From the NCBI GenBank assembly GCA_039720395.1, contig CM077829.1, positions 23,205,955 through 23,269,954 on the forward strand: a stretch of DNA of 64,000 nt, read 5' to 3'. The DNA comes from Liquidambar formosana. Its lineage: Eukaryota > Streptophyta > Magnoliopsida > Saxifragales > Altingiaceae. Positions 47,971 through 59,681 of this stretch are shown here, piece after piece; the stretch's first letter is position 1; each line of letters opens with the position of its first letter. Position numbers and translations under genes: made by a program. The notes below the pieces were generated by a model. The model was not told the DNA's origin. It was given only the letters and a program-made list of their open reading frames with translations, and did no database searches.

Positions 47971-49629
47971 TGTTAGGATTATGCCCTAGAGCCAATCATA
48001 GAGATGATTGTTTAGGGATTAGGAACAATCATTTGATTTCATTTATGTATGTCACATTTATTATTGATTTAATAAAAGGGCTTATTCTATTATGTTTATA
48101 TGCATCATTTATATTTACATAATATGTCCATGGAGTTAGAGTTGAGAATATGGAATTACAAAGAGTTGTAATTTTGAGACTATAGATATATCTCTGTACT
48201 AAACTCCTAAAGCATTCCTAGTTGAAGGTTCACTATGATGGACAGTAATGAACCATAGGACTAGCACTTGTTAGGCTGACTCTATAGGAGGATAGCTAGT
48301 CTCAAGCTATTTGTGTAGAGACACTACAACCAACAAGTGGGTGCCTATTATAAGAATAGGTACACTGAATGTGACCAAAGATATGAGATAAACTGAATGG
48401 AGTTTTATCCTGCCTGTCAATCAGTTTCTCATTGTTATAGTGGTACAAGTAATCCTTAGACCTGAGACACCATAGTTGCCTTATGCATGTAGCTTTAGAA
48501 GTTTGATAACACTAAGTGCAGATCCTATTCAGGGGTCTGCAAAGGTGTTCATTGGCCCTACTGCTATGTGTATGAAGGCATGTGAGTGATCAACAAGGGA
48601 TCCATCACTCTCAGGAAAAAGAGAGAGAATGTCTCATATAGCATTCATAATATAACTCATTAAATCCATGGCCATGGTAGGATGAATATGAAAAGAGTTT
48701 CATGAGTTCATCAATGAGTTGATATCTATGAATGAGTATAAAGTAATTGAACTAGGGACTTGACAGACTTCCATGTCCTATTAGTTCAATTGGAGACATT
48801 GTGTTGAAGGAAGGATGCAATTGTAACCTATAAACTATAACAGAAGGGTTCATTGTAAATGACTATTCACCTCATTAGGGACCACACCATGAGCCATATG
48901 CTAGGTGTTACTCATGGTTAGTAGAAGCCCTAATTGATATAAGTGAGTTATAATCAATTAGGGAATTGGAAGGAGTTCCAATTAGACCCTAAATGGAAAG
49001 AGTTCCATTGTGCACACCTCGTGCTATTCCTACTACTTAATGATGTGAACCCAATGGGTCACACACTGATCATGCAAGAAGGGCTTTAAAGTCTATGAGA
49101 GAAAGGGTTTTAGTGAATAAAGAATAGTTCTTTATAGGCCTATTTGTATTTGATACAAATAATAGGGGTTAATGTGCAATTAAGTGTAATTACACATAAC
49201 CCTATTAGGGTTTCTTCCCCATGGCCAGCCCCCTTTAGTGGGCTGCCTATATAAGTCACACTTATGTGTGACATGGCATAAGAGGCTTGCACAATAAACC
49301 CTAGCCGTCCAGCCCTTTGGAGGCTCTCTTCTCTCTCTCTCTCTTCTCCACCTCTAGCAACAACAAGGAAGAAGAAAGAAAAGGCTTGAAGCTCTAGCTA
49401 GGTGTGGATACCGTTGGAGGCAGCACACTTGGGCTGCTCATTCACCGCTGTCCGGAGTAGAAGCTTGGAGCAAAACGGAGAAGACAAAAATCCTGTAAGT
49501 GTTCTAACCCTCTTCGTAGTTAGGGTTTGATTTTGTGTTATGCATAGTTAGATTCATGGGATTGGGAATCGTAGGAAAAAATTTTTATATTCCGCACTTC
49601 TATTTTTCCCTCTTGTTCGATTCCCAAGA
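47971..49629 (+). repeat. Copia-2 3' LTR
   Basis: 1,659 bp, preceded by the polypurine tract AAGTGGGAGAT and ending CCCAAGA; the TSD CCAGT follows. Confidence 0.95.
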
Positions 49630-50471
49630 CCAGTTTCCTTCCTTTCAATCACCTGTGCCAGCTCAAAACCTCTCCATTCCAACTCTCCGCTTCCTTCCTT
49701 CACTGCTGATATTTGCCCAGTTATTTCTCCGTCTCCATGGATCACTAGAACTCCTTCATCCCAAGGCAATTTTATTTTCTGGTGCACGGTCGAGGGAACA
49801 GCTTGCAAAGGGTGTAGCCAAGTTCTTCCCAACAGCAGGTTGTAGTTGGCGGGAATGTCCATGATGCAGAATTCCACCATTGACTCAGCGGGCCCTATTT
49901 TACAAGCGGCCTTGAAAGTTCCCATCACACTCTGACAACTGTTGTCATAACCCCTTATTGTCACAACAGAAGGTATCAAGTCCTCCTTGCCAATCCCTAG
50001 CTTAGTCGCGGTGCGCATCGGGCAAACATTCAATGCGGACCCATTATCGACCAGAACTACGGGTATTTTCAAATCCCTACATTCCACCGTGACATAGAGT
50101 GGCTTGGCATGCCCGGCCCCTTCAAGTGGCAAATCTTCATGGGAAAAGGTCATCACAGCCTTGCTCACCGAGCTGACCCCCATAAGTGATAGAACCTGCT
50201 CCGGTGTGGTTTCCATCGGTACTTCTTTCCTTGCTAACGCATCCAGTAAAGCCTGGCGATGTTTCTTTGAGGCGATCAGCAAGCCCCAAATGCTTATACT
50301 TGCCTGTGTTTTCTTCAACTGCTTCAATATCCTGTCCTCCTCCTCCTCGTTTTGCTGCTCAATCCTTTCTCTTACTTCTTGGCTCATTTCTCTTCCAGGA
50401 TGATCCCCTTCCAGATAATTAGGCTTGTAATGCCTTCCCGAGCGGGTTAAATGCATGGAATCCTTCTTCAT
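49630..50471 (-). CDS. Tat-1 aspartic protease region
   Basis: The frame opens at an ATG (50469-50471) and runs to the Copia-2 junction, continuing at 32094. It contains MHLTRSGRHYKP near the start and a retropepsin with VDNGSALNVCP as the catalytic loop (D-N-G where D-S/T-G is usual, as in many plant gypsy proteases). The flap and downstream NYNLLLGRTWLH complete the fold. It cleaves the Gag-Pol polyprotein. It is in the same frame as the upstream gag and separated from it by a single TAG (50478-50480). Confidence 0.88.
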
Positions 50472-50477
50472 TTCTGC

Positions 50478-50706
50478 CTAAATATCTTCCTCCCCACTAT
50501 CATAATCTTCCCATAGAGCCTTTTTCATGCTGATCATGAGAATGAATTGTGACGGATCCTCCATTTCCTTCGTATCACTAATCATATTCATGTAGGCAGG
50601 GGGCGGTGCATTTCGATAATTGGGAAGAGGGTTGTTCTGAATATTGGGCTTGTCGCCGCCTGGAGGAGGTAGCTTACCTGAATCAATCAGGTCTTGGATT
50701 TCATTC
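50478..50706 (-). pseudogene. gag: Tat-1 gag, C-terminal fragment
   Basis: It reads LNEIQDLIDSGKLPPP and later an acidic YDSGEEDI tail, ending in TAG at 50478-50480. It is the end of gag. The start of this open frame comes from the truncated Copia LTR fused upstream, so its apparent N-terminus is artificial. A large middle part of gag is missing between here and 51025. Confidence 0.75.
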
Positions 50707-51024
50707 AGCCCTTTGGAGGCTCTCTTCTTTCTCTCTCTCTTCTCCACCTCTAGCAATAACAAGGAAGAAGAAAGAAAAGGCTTGAAGCTCTAGCTAGGTG
50801 TGGATACCGTTGGAGGCAGCACACTTGGGCTGCTCATTCACCGCTGTCCGGAGTAGAAGCTTGGAGCAAAACGGAGAAGATAAAAATCCTGTAAGTGTTC
50901 TAACCCGCTTCATAGTTAGGGTTTGATTTTGTGTTATGCATAGTTAGATTCATGGGATTGGGAATCGCAGGAAAAATTTTTATATTCCGCACTTCTATTT
51001 TTTCCTCTTGTTCGATTCCCAACA
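50707..51024 (+). mobile_element. Truncated Copia LTR (3' end only) inside Tat-1 gag
   Basis: About 318 bp match the last part of the Copia LTR, from CCCTTTGGAGG through the (CT)n tract to CCCAACA. The first 1.3 kb of the LTR and the adjoining gag sequence are absent. The breakpoint lies at a shared CAG, so a deletion through microhomology is likely. No TSD can be identified. Confidence 0.85.
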
Positions 51025-51696
51025 TACTTATTTGTAAATTCTGAAGCCAGTAGTTCCCAAGAGTCCGTGACTTTCGGATCGAGTGCATAGTACCACTTCG
51101 AGGCATCTGCTGAGAGAGATAAAGGGAAAGCGTGCAACACTTGATTCGGCAGTCAATCCCCTCATCCGGGCAATGCTCAAGTACTGGCGCAAATGCTGTT
51201 TGGGGTCACCGGTGCCATCGAACTTTTCATAGTCGGCTATTTTGAATTTCGGAGGGAGTTGCACCTTGGAGTCGGACGTAATCCCTGCCATAGAATACAT
51301 GTAATCATCCATGCCTTGTGATTTCTGCCACGCTGTTTGCATTCGGTCCATCCGAGCTTTCATCTCAGCGTTCTCTGCCGCCAGCTCTTCTACTTTGGTG
51401 TCTTTTTCCTTGGTTTCTTTCCTTTTCAAGTAGTCCTCATAGTCATCATCTTCCCACTTCGGGTGCTCCTCCTCATTAACCTTGGGCTCTCCTTTCTCTT
51501 CAGTTTCGGGTGGTTCTTCTATTCTCCCTTTCCCTTTCTCGAGCTTAGTAACCCGGTCCCGCATTTCATTCATGAAGCCCTTCATCTCGGTTCTATCACT
51601 CCTCATCTGTTCAAGGATATCAGCCAAAGTCACCTGTTCTGCCATCCTTCCAGCCAGGGTTCTTCTTAATCTGTTAGTGGTCGGAGATCGGCCCAA
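51025..51696 (-). pseudogene. gag: Tat-1 gag, N-terminal and capsid region (frameshifted)
   Basis: From an ATG near 51694 the frame reads through a charged coiled coil (LADILEQMRSDRTEMKGF, later an EELAAENAEMKARMDRM heptad run) into the capsid motif LPPKFKIADYEKFDGTGDP. It leaves frame near 51,140, after which another frame carries LHAFPLSLSADASKWYYAL and SWELLASEFTNKYV up to the truncated LTR. A one-base shift explains the change. Gag forms the particle and packages RNA; this copy cannot. Confidence 0.85.
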
Positions 51697-52753
51697 ACAC
51701 TACTCGGTGCTCCTCTCCCTGGTGAATCAATCTTGCTGAAACAGGAGTTGAGCGTAATGAGCACATGTCCATTAAACTTTCTCCCCTAGCCCAATCCGAA
51801 TACCTTCAAACCCTTATCTAAACCCATTGCTAGAGCCTTGTCATGTTCACTAGATCTTCCAAGGGTCTATGATGGGCAGATATTAATTTACAAAGTCGAA
51901 CATCATTCTATCTTTGGCCCGTTACAAGTTCGCACATATCTCACATGCTCACTTTGGATCCAAGCCCATTTTATTGTTTTCACTTAGATAGGCTTAGTCC
52001 AATTACAAGGTCACACTTTATTTTACCTCTCACTCATCAAGCCTTAGGTAGAATGATGTTGGACTTCGATGTTCAATTTTAGATGGGTTGTGTTTATTCA
52101 TCATTGTGGTCTATTCCTAACTCTCAGCAGGTCTACGTGGTCCATCAGCTTTCTTTATTTGAGCCCGTCATGCCCACACCTTGCACCTCATTTGGATTCT
52201 AGGCCCATTTTGTTCATTATTTTGGTTATCATTATTTTCTCTTTTTTTTTTTTTCAATGGGCCTAGGTCCAATTACAACAGCACTCAATCTCCCCTCAAT
52301 TTGGGCTCAAACTAGAAAGCTTATGTACAACGTAGGCCTTGTCCCATACCCGCGCTATACAAATAAGTATGGATGCAACATGACATGCGATATGACATAC
52401 ATTCAAGCAAGGTTATGCAAAGGTCTCGGGGGACACTAGTGTGGTTGGTCAATTGAGAGTACTTCTTCTTCAAGGGTTACCCAGGCTAGGGTGCTCAAAG
52501 AGCGACCCGTTAACATACTCACTAGCTTATTATAGGCTAGTGGCACAGGCCGTGGGTTGATGGTGCTGAATCGAGTCGCCCATAGGAACTAAATGGAACC
52601 CGGGTCTCTAATCAGACTGCCATCGAGGGATAACAAGTGCCAAATATTGTGCGCGTGTGTGCAACTTCGGTCTTATTCAATTAAGCCTCCTAATTAATTA
52701 AAGCCAATAAATGTTTTCGGAGTCAAGCTCTCTATCCCCAGTGGAGTCGCCAT
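51697..52753 (-). other. Tat-1 5' leader
   Basis: About 1 kb between the 5' LTR and gag on the minus strand has no supported ORF. The part near 52,330-52,753 is homologous to the Tat-0 interior (6129-6537). A run of T near 52,240-52,255 is the only simple repeat. Confidence 0.75.
52735..52752 (-). promoter_or_regulatory. Tat-1 primer binding site
   Basis: The minus strand reads TGGCGACTCCACTGGGGA one base from the 5' LTR. TGG start and position fit a tRNA 3' end; tRNA-Arg is used by related Tat/Ogre elements, but the tRNA identity is not proven here. Confidence 0.75.
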
Positions 52754-53199
52754 TGTGAGCGCCGTGTCCTAACCACGCCGGCTCGAGAGTACGCCACTAA
52801 CCGCGGACGATTAGGGCGGAGAGGGAGTCGCCACCCGATTTTGGCCTCGGGAACCGATTGACCCCTAGCAAGGGCCCAACTCGTCATTACCAAAAGAATC
52901 AAGGTTCGGAGCTAGGGTACGCGGATGGGAAGGTGTTAGGCACCCATCTACGCCCGGCTAAAATCCGGCCCCCACACGTATTTATTGGCTTTAATTAAAA
53001 AGGAACTTAATTGAATTCAACCGTCAATCAAGCGCTTATGCAATTGAATTCAAATAATGGTATGCAAAGATGAGAAAAAGGGAGAGAAAACCAGATATAT
53101 ATAAACAGATATATATGATACAGAATATTCAAAAGGTTGCAAGGGATACCTATACTGCCTGCAAAAGAAAAGAAGGGATTAAGCTGTACAAACATGGCT

Positions 53200-53262
53200 C
53201 ATGCACGTACGTGTATATGAGATGCACGTACGTGCATACCATATGTATGTACGTACATGCTT
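53200..53262. repeat. CACGTACGTG palindrome cluster in Tat-1 R-U5 (5' LTR)
   Basis: Three near-palindromes, the counterparts of 11204-11262. The middle one is a perfect ATGCACGTACGTGCAT here. Confidence 0.85.
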
Positions 53263-53809
53263 ATCAAATTTCATCCAATGCTTACCATGCTATGCCCGAA
53301 CAGATCTTTGACTCAAATGTATGCAGAAAAATGGCTATATGCGATTTAGAGATGACAAAATGACCTAAACCTAGGTAGCGAAATGACAGTAGATGCTAAT
53401 AAAGATGCAACAGATACTTGTGGGCCTAAACCATGTGGATTAAATGCTAAGAATTAACAGAGAGATATATCATGTGCGGAAAAAATGCTGGGAACCTATT
53501 TCAGATCTACAAGTGCAGAAATGAATTAGTGGTCAGGTTAAATCTAAATGCGGCATTCATTCAGGCATTGAAGGAAGAGATGCGCAAAACCGAAAACATT
53601 TCATGCGATATCATAAATAGTCATATCAAACTATTGAAAGAAAATGAAATTGAAGATTAAGAACCGTTACCCTCAGGCTCGGGCAGCAGCAATTCCTTCA
53701 CAAGCGTGCCTTCCGGACCTCTCGTAGACACAGCCGTCAGTCTCAGGGTTTCTAGAATGGTGGTTTGGTAGCCAAAATTTTTGATCCTTTTTCTTGAATG
53801 AAAGCGGGG

Positions 53810-53817
53810 TATTTATA
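53810..53817 (-). promoter_or_regulatory. TATA box of the Tat-1 5' LTR
   Basis: TATAAATA on the minus strand. The single remaining palindrome unit lies about 130 bp upstream in element orientation. Confidence 0.75.
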
Positions 53818-53945
53818 GGCGGGGATTAGGGTTTGGTTCGGGGGTTTCTAGGGTTTCCCAGCCGCCACTGAGCAACTGTCAGCGTGGGGGCTGCATAAGG
53901 TAAGAAACAATTTCGGAGGGAAGCGATGAAATTCAAAAAAAAAGG

Positions 53946-53965
53946 TCATGATCGTACGTGCATGG
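53946..53965. promoter_or_regulatory. Single palindrome unit in Tat-1 U3 (5' LTR)
   Basis: Only ATGATCGTACGTGCATGG remains where the 3' LTR has three units. Confidence 0.85.
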
Positions 53966-54113
53966 GGTATCAAATTGTCATCCCAGGCCTGCTGTGTCCT
54001 CGTGAGTCCTTCGGGCGTGCTTGCGATGGTCCGTTGGCTACTGCCCTTCATCATCGGGTCTCAGAAAGTGGCTTGAGGTGTCAAGTGGTACAAAATGGGG
54101 TGTTAACATTAGG

Positions 54114-54649
54114 TTTTACAAAGGAGGCTAACCGCTATGCACCACTGTTGATAAGCTTAGGTATGCACATAGGGTTGCACTGAATGCTTTCTAGTTCAAA
54201 ATTCAGCCTTCCAAAACACATTTGGGAATGAAATTAAGACTAATCAAAGTCAAATGAGTGAGAATTGAGTGAAAATCATGAGCTGATTTGAGCTAATCCG
54301 AAGTGGGTCTCTTAACCAACCTGAACTATATTGAGCCATTTTAATCCCGAACCATCAATTCATCAAATTGACCCATAAATACCTCAAATTTTTCCATATG
54401 AACTCCAATTGAAAACTCAGAGATCATTTCAAGGTCAAATAGAAAGTTTGTGACCTAAAAGACGATTATGCCCCTCAAGTCGCAAAAGTTCTTATTAACC
54501 CTTAAGATCAACTCCAAATCGAACCAAAATTCATGCACATTATCCTTAAGATCCTAGAAACTCAATGCAAAAGAGTAGACTCAAAAAGGAAACAAAAAGA
54601 CACATAAAATGACAAACCCTAACTAAGGTGGCAAAAATGGGGTGTGACA
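54114..54649 (-). mobile_element. LB-family LTR copy 3, U3 start segment
   Basis: Continuation of the LB LTR beyond Tat-1: the sequence after TTAGG matches LB copy 2 at about 4615-5150 and ends GGTGTGACA at 54649. Copia-3 is inserted four bases later, so the LB target duplication cannot be read in full. Confidence 0.85.
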
Positions 54650-54653
54650 ATTG

Positions 54654-56310
54654 TGTTGGGAATCGAACAAGAAGGAAAAATAGAAGTGCGGAATATAAAA
54701 AATTTTCCTACGATTCCCAATCCCATGAATCTAACTATGCATAACACAAAATCAAACCCTAACTATGAAGAGGGTTAGAACACTTACAGGATTTTTGTCT
54801 TCTCCGTTTTGCTCCAAGCTTCTACTCCGGACGGCGGTGAATGAGCAGCCCAAGTGTGCTGCCTCCAACGGTATCCACACCTAGCTAGAGCTTCAAGCCT
54901 TTTCTTTCTTCTTCCTTGTTGTAGCTAGAGGTGGAGAAGAGAGAGAGAGAGAAGAGAGCCTCCAAAGGGCTGGACGGCTAGAGTTTATTGTGCAAGCCTA
55001 TTATGCCATGTCACACATAAGTGTGACTTATATAGGCAGCCCACTAAAGGGGGCTGGCCATGGGGAAGAAACCCTAATAGGGTTATGTGTAATTACACTT
55101 AATTGCACATTAACCCCTATTATTTGTATCAAATACAAATAGGCCTATAAAGAACTATTCTTTATTCACTAAAACCCTTTCTCTCATAGACTTTAAAGCC
55201 CTTCTTGCATGATCAGTGTGTGACCAATTGGGTTCACATCATTAAGTAGTAGGAATAGCACGAGGTGTGCACAATGGAACTCTTTCCATTTAGGGTCTAA
55301 TTGGAACTCCTTCCAATTCCCTAATTGATTATAACTCACTTATATCAATTAGGGCTTCTACTAACCATGAGTAACACCTAGCATATGGCTCATGGTGTGG
55401 TCCTTAATGAGGTGAATAGTCATTTACAAAGAACCCTTCTGTTATAGTTTATAGGTTACAATTGCATCCTTCCTTCAACACAATGTCTCCAATTGAACTA
55501 ATAGGACATGGAAGTCTGTCAAGTCCCTAGTTCAATTACTTTATACTCATTCATAGATATCAACTCATTGATGAACTCATGAAACTCTTTTCATATTCAT
55601 CCTACCATGGCCATGGATTTAATGAGTTATATTATGAATGCTATATGAGGCATTCTCTCTCTTTTCCTGAGAGTGATGGATCCCTTGTTGATCACTCACA
55701 TGCCTTCAGACACATAGCAGTAGGGCCAATGAACACCTTTGCAGACCCCTGAATAGGATCTGCACTTAGTGTTATCAAACTTCTAAAGCTACATGCATAA
55801 GGCAACTATGGTGTCTCAGGTCTAAGGATTACTTGTACCACTATAACAATGAGAAACTGATTGACAGGCAGGATAAAACTCCATTCAATTTATCTCATAT
55901 CTTTGGTCACATTCAGTGTACCTATTCTTGTAATAGGCACCCACTTGTTGGTTGTAGTGTCTCCACACAAATAGCTTGAGACTAGCTATCCTCCTATAGA
56001 GTCAACCTAACAAGTGCTAGTCCTATGGTTCATTACTGTCCATCATAGTGAACCTTCAACTAGGAATGCTTTAGGAGTTTAGTACAGAGATATATCTATA
56101 GTCTCAAAATTACAACTCTTTGTAATTCCATATTCTCAACTCTAACTCCATGGACATATTATGTAAATATAAATTATGCATATAAACATAATAGAATAAG
56201 CCCTTTTATTAAATCAATAATAAATGTAACATACATAAATGAAATCAAATGATTGTTCCTAATCCCTAAACAATCATCTCCATGATTGGCTCTAGGGCAT
56301 AATCCTAACA
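54654..56310 (-). repeat. Copia-3 3' LTR
   Basis: 1,657 bp; plus strand TGTTGGGAATC...ATCCTAACA, with the canonical CAACA end on the minus strand. The polypurine tract (ATCTCCCACTT on the plus strand) follows at 56311. Confidence 0.95.
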
Positions 56311-56322
56311 ATCTCCCACTTG

Positions 56323-57940
56323 CACTAAAGCCAATTGACCATGTATCGCATACCTATCTTCTCAAGATGTTGGTCTTAGACATAACTAATTATGTTTTAA
56401 AGCTTTAGTCAGTAGGTCTACAAAAACTTATGTAGATAATATCTTCTGTAATGTATCTATTACCTTTTCCAATGATTCCTCTAATCACTTAGAATTGCCG
56501 CTCTATGTGTTTGGACTTTTGATGAGACCGTGATTCCTATACTTGAGCTATAGACCCACTGTTGTCACAAAACAAGGTGTGGGCAACTCAATGGAAGGAA
56601 CAACTCCAAGTTCTAAATGAACTTATAGATCCAAACAGTCTCCTAGACAATGCGACAATTAATTCACCCTTAATAATGGAATCCACTGTATCTTTCATAC
56701 AGTTCTTCCATTAAGTATTTCACCAACTAAAGTGAATATAAAATATACCCCATATGGATTATATCCAAATCCATATACCCATCTACTATGAGTTTACAAT
56801 TTCCATATACAATCCAATATTCCAAATTTGAATTAACTGATAACTATTTGTAACAATTACAACATAATAAATATCAGGTTCAATACATAGTGTAGAATAA
56901 GGCTTCTTAACACTTTAAGAACCTTACTTGTGTTATCCTAGGGCACATGCCCTTGAATAATGGATTCTTATCTGAAGTAAATCAGACCTCCCTTAGAATT
57001 CTCCATGTTGAACTCCTTTAACATTTCAACTATGTTTGATGATTTGGAGATACTTAGCAATCTATATGATCTATCTCTATAGATCTTGTTGGATGCTTCT
57101 GCCAAATCTTTCATGAATTAGTTTTTCTCCAAAAACCAAAACGATTAGGATGTCATTCATATATCATTCATAATGATTAGGATGTCATCTATACTTAGGA
57201 TAAAGAAAAACGATCACACTCCCACTAACCTTTTATACACTCATGGTCCATCTATACAATGAGAGAAATCAAACAATTTGATTACTTCAACTTTATAGAT
57301 GTTCTAATTATGAGAACCTTGTAGTCTATTAATAGACTTCTATAACTTACACACTTTTATGGTTTTTCACCATTTGATATAACATCTTTATATCCTTTTT
57401 GACATATCTCATATTCAAAATGTGTGTTTATAGATAACAAGATCCAAATGGATTTCAGCATAACTATTATCAAACAAGTTTCTTTATAGACAACTTTTTG
57501 CCTATGTTGAAAACATTCTTAAATAGCCAAGCCTTTTAGGTCTCTACCTGTCCATATTGGATTTAATGACTCTTAGTCATTTCTCAAGTTGATGTCAAAC
57601 ATCGCCTAATCATAATTAATAGGATTATCTTAGTGATCTTTATCACCAAAGAACAATTCTTTCACATTCTAATGGAGATACAATATCTCTCTTATGTTAA
57701 AGAAATATCCAATTTGATCTATGAAAAGAATGTGGTGTAATTAAAGGTTTTGCCTCAATAGGGGCAAGGGTTGGATCTTTGTTGGTTTGTGGCTTTACAA
57801 ACAATTCTGTAAATTCTATCTACTTTTGCATCTTTCTTGAATGAACTCTTTCTCAAGAAAATCCAGCAATCATCCTAATGGACAACTTTTGTTCATTAGA
57901 GTAATAGAAATACTATCCCAACCACTTTTAGGATATACCA
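56323..57940 (-). pseudogene. Copia-3 degraded pol
   Basis: Reverse complement of the Copia-1 pol remnant with the same order of fragments and shared stops. The 80-aa plus-strand ORF near 57,841-58,083 is antisense to this region and not a gene. Confidence 0.75.
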
Positions 57941-59369
57941 CAATTCAACACTTACTTGACCTTATTTCCAGATTGTCTACATTATGTTTCCAGACAAACG
58001 TAGCACAAGCCCAAGCCTTAACTTCTTTAAGTTGGGTTTCTTCCCATATCATATCTGATATAATTGGGACAAAACTGGAGTGAACCCTAAATTATCAATA
58101 TGTAGCAATTTTAAGGTATATCCTAGATGGATACATTAGTAAAACTCATCATGGATCAAACCATATCTTAATAGGGTTCAATTTGTTCTCTTAGATTCAC
58201 CATTGAGCTATGGTATTCTAAGATGAGTCTACTATAATTGAATGCATGCTCTACATGACTGTATACATCACAATGTATAGTCAAATTATAAATGTAACTC
58301 ATTCACTTCACCAAGTAAAAGATGGGTTTGGTCATCTCATAACCAAGTCATAATCGTTACATTTAAATGAGAGTCTCTACATCTCTTGTATTCTCGGAAT
58401 ACATTGCATTCGCTCTAATTAGTCATTTAAATTCGGAAATCAAATTTCTAGAATGTCTTAAATGACTTAGTTAAGAAATAAGTTCCCAAAATTAATCTAG
58501 CAACTCTTGCTCTATTAAAATTTTTAAAGGTAACTTATTATCTACTTAACTTTCTGCTTCGATTTAGATTATACTAGAATCCAAAAACCAAGAAGCAGAA
58601 CTAACCAACAATTTAGTTTAGAGCATGAACCAAAACTTCAAAAGTTTGGTTCTTCTAGGAAGACTGATACTTTATCAAGTTCCCTTTACAATACCTTATA
58701 TTTACTACAAAATAATTATATTTCTTTGTCTTTGACTTTTCAAGACTTGCTTTCCTCTATGCTTCCATTTTAAATCACATCTAGCTTCTCAAGCTATTCT
58801 ATGTGATTAATCATTTTTCAAAAGAATGATTATTAATAAACAACTTTTATTACATCCTAGTCCAGAAGAAGTCCTTTACAAGTACTATACTTTATAGTAT
58901 TATTTCACTCATAATACAACCTTTGTATGTGATGTAGGACATCAAAGGCACTTGCATTGACTAATTTTCCTTCTGAAGCTCATTAGTCATCAATACTATC
59001 ATATAGCATGGCAACAAGATGCCAATTGCGCATAGTGTCTTTTTCTTCTTAGGATGTTTTATGGAGGGCCTTTAATAAAAGGTCTAATAGCATATAAACA
59101 ATCTTTTGAAATTGAGAACAATTCTCAATTTCCTAAGTCAATCAAAGAAATCGGGTTTAGTCAAACTATCAATATCCTATATTAGGAAATAGGGGTTTTG
59201 AGGTGAGTAATTAGGTAATCTACATAAACAAAGAATTAGATTTCATTTTTATCCATAATGATTGGGTCTTTAATCAAATGGTACCTCCCACTATTTTATC
59301 AAATTCCATACACCCTCTAATGGAATTCGGGAATCTCATTCCTAATGGGGATTGGGGTCCCACTATGAC

Positions 59370-59681
59370 CTAGAAGCCTCACATGTTAGTTTCTTGACTT
59401 CTAACCCACAATAAGAAGACAACTCTTTGTCTATTGCTTCATAAGCAAGTTCCAATCATTTTGCCTCTAGGGAACATACACCTCACATGTTAGTTTCTTG
59501 GAATACTTCCCTAGTTAAGTTAAACCCATCATTCACACAGGTATGTTTCGCCAAATATATACCTCACATGTTAGTTTCTTGGTATATACCAGTTTAGGCA
59601 CCCCATGATATCTCATATGTGATAGTTTCAAGTAATGTCTTTAACATGGGTAGCTCCTACATGTCTGCAGCCAGGTACCCA
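59370..59681 (-). ncRNA. Copia-3 hairpin series Hc-Hb-Ha-H0
   Basis: Minus-strand counterparts at 59370-59404, 59467-59514, 59554-59590 and 59647-59681. The loop TCACATGTTAGTTTCTT on the plus strand is the complement of the constant loop. Confidence 0.7.

Larger units (their letters stand above)
32095..49629 (+). mobile_element. Copia-2: full-length Copia element carrying a CACTA insert
   Basis: The 5' LTR (32095-32577 plus 40419-41594, 1,659 bp after removing the CACTA and one AAT) and the 3' LTR (47971-49629, 1,659 bp) are flanked by a perfect TSD CCAGT (32090-32094, 49630-49634). Only about three substitutions are seen between the LTRs. Both end AAGA instead of AACA, so the element inserted with a non-canonical terminus. 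The interior (41595-47970) parallels Copia-1, including the hairpins and the broken pol. Confidence 0.95.
10757..54108 (-). mobile_element. Tat-1: Tat-lineage Ty3/gypsy retrotransposon with nested inserts
   Basis: Two long terminal repeats (10757-12154 and 52754-54108) are flanked by a perfect TSD TTAGG (10752-10756 and 54109-54113). On the minus strand the order is 5' LTR, leader, gag, protease, G-patch-like segment, RT, RNase H, second RNase H, integrase, 3' region, 3' LTR. The dual RNase H marks the Tat lineage. The 43.4 kb span shrinks to about 16 kb when Copia-1, Copia-2 (with its CACTA) and the truncated LTR are removed. By eye the LTRs differ by about 14 substitutions, a 1-bp A-run difference and a 42-bp indel, so insertion was fairly recent. 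Confidence 0.93.
52754..54108 (-). repeat. Tat-1 5' LTR
   Basis: This 1,355 bp LTR matches the 3' LTR except for about 14 substitutions (mostly transitions), one base in an A-run and the loss (or lack) of 42 bp in the U3 palindrome module. TATA box at 53810-53817 (minus). TSD TTAGG follows at 54109-54113. Confidence 0.93.

Noticed and set aside
57841..58083. 80-codon ORF repeated in Copia-1, -2 and -3
   Set aside because: It is antisense to the integrase-end pol remnant and is explained by copying.
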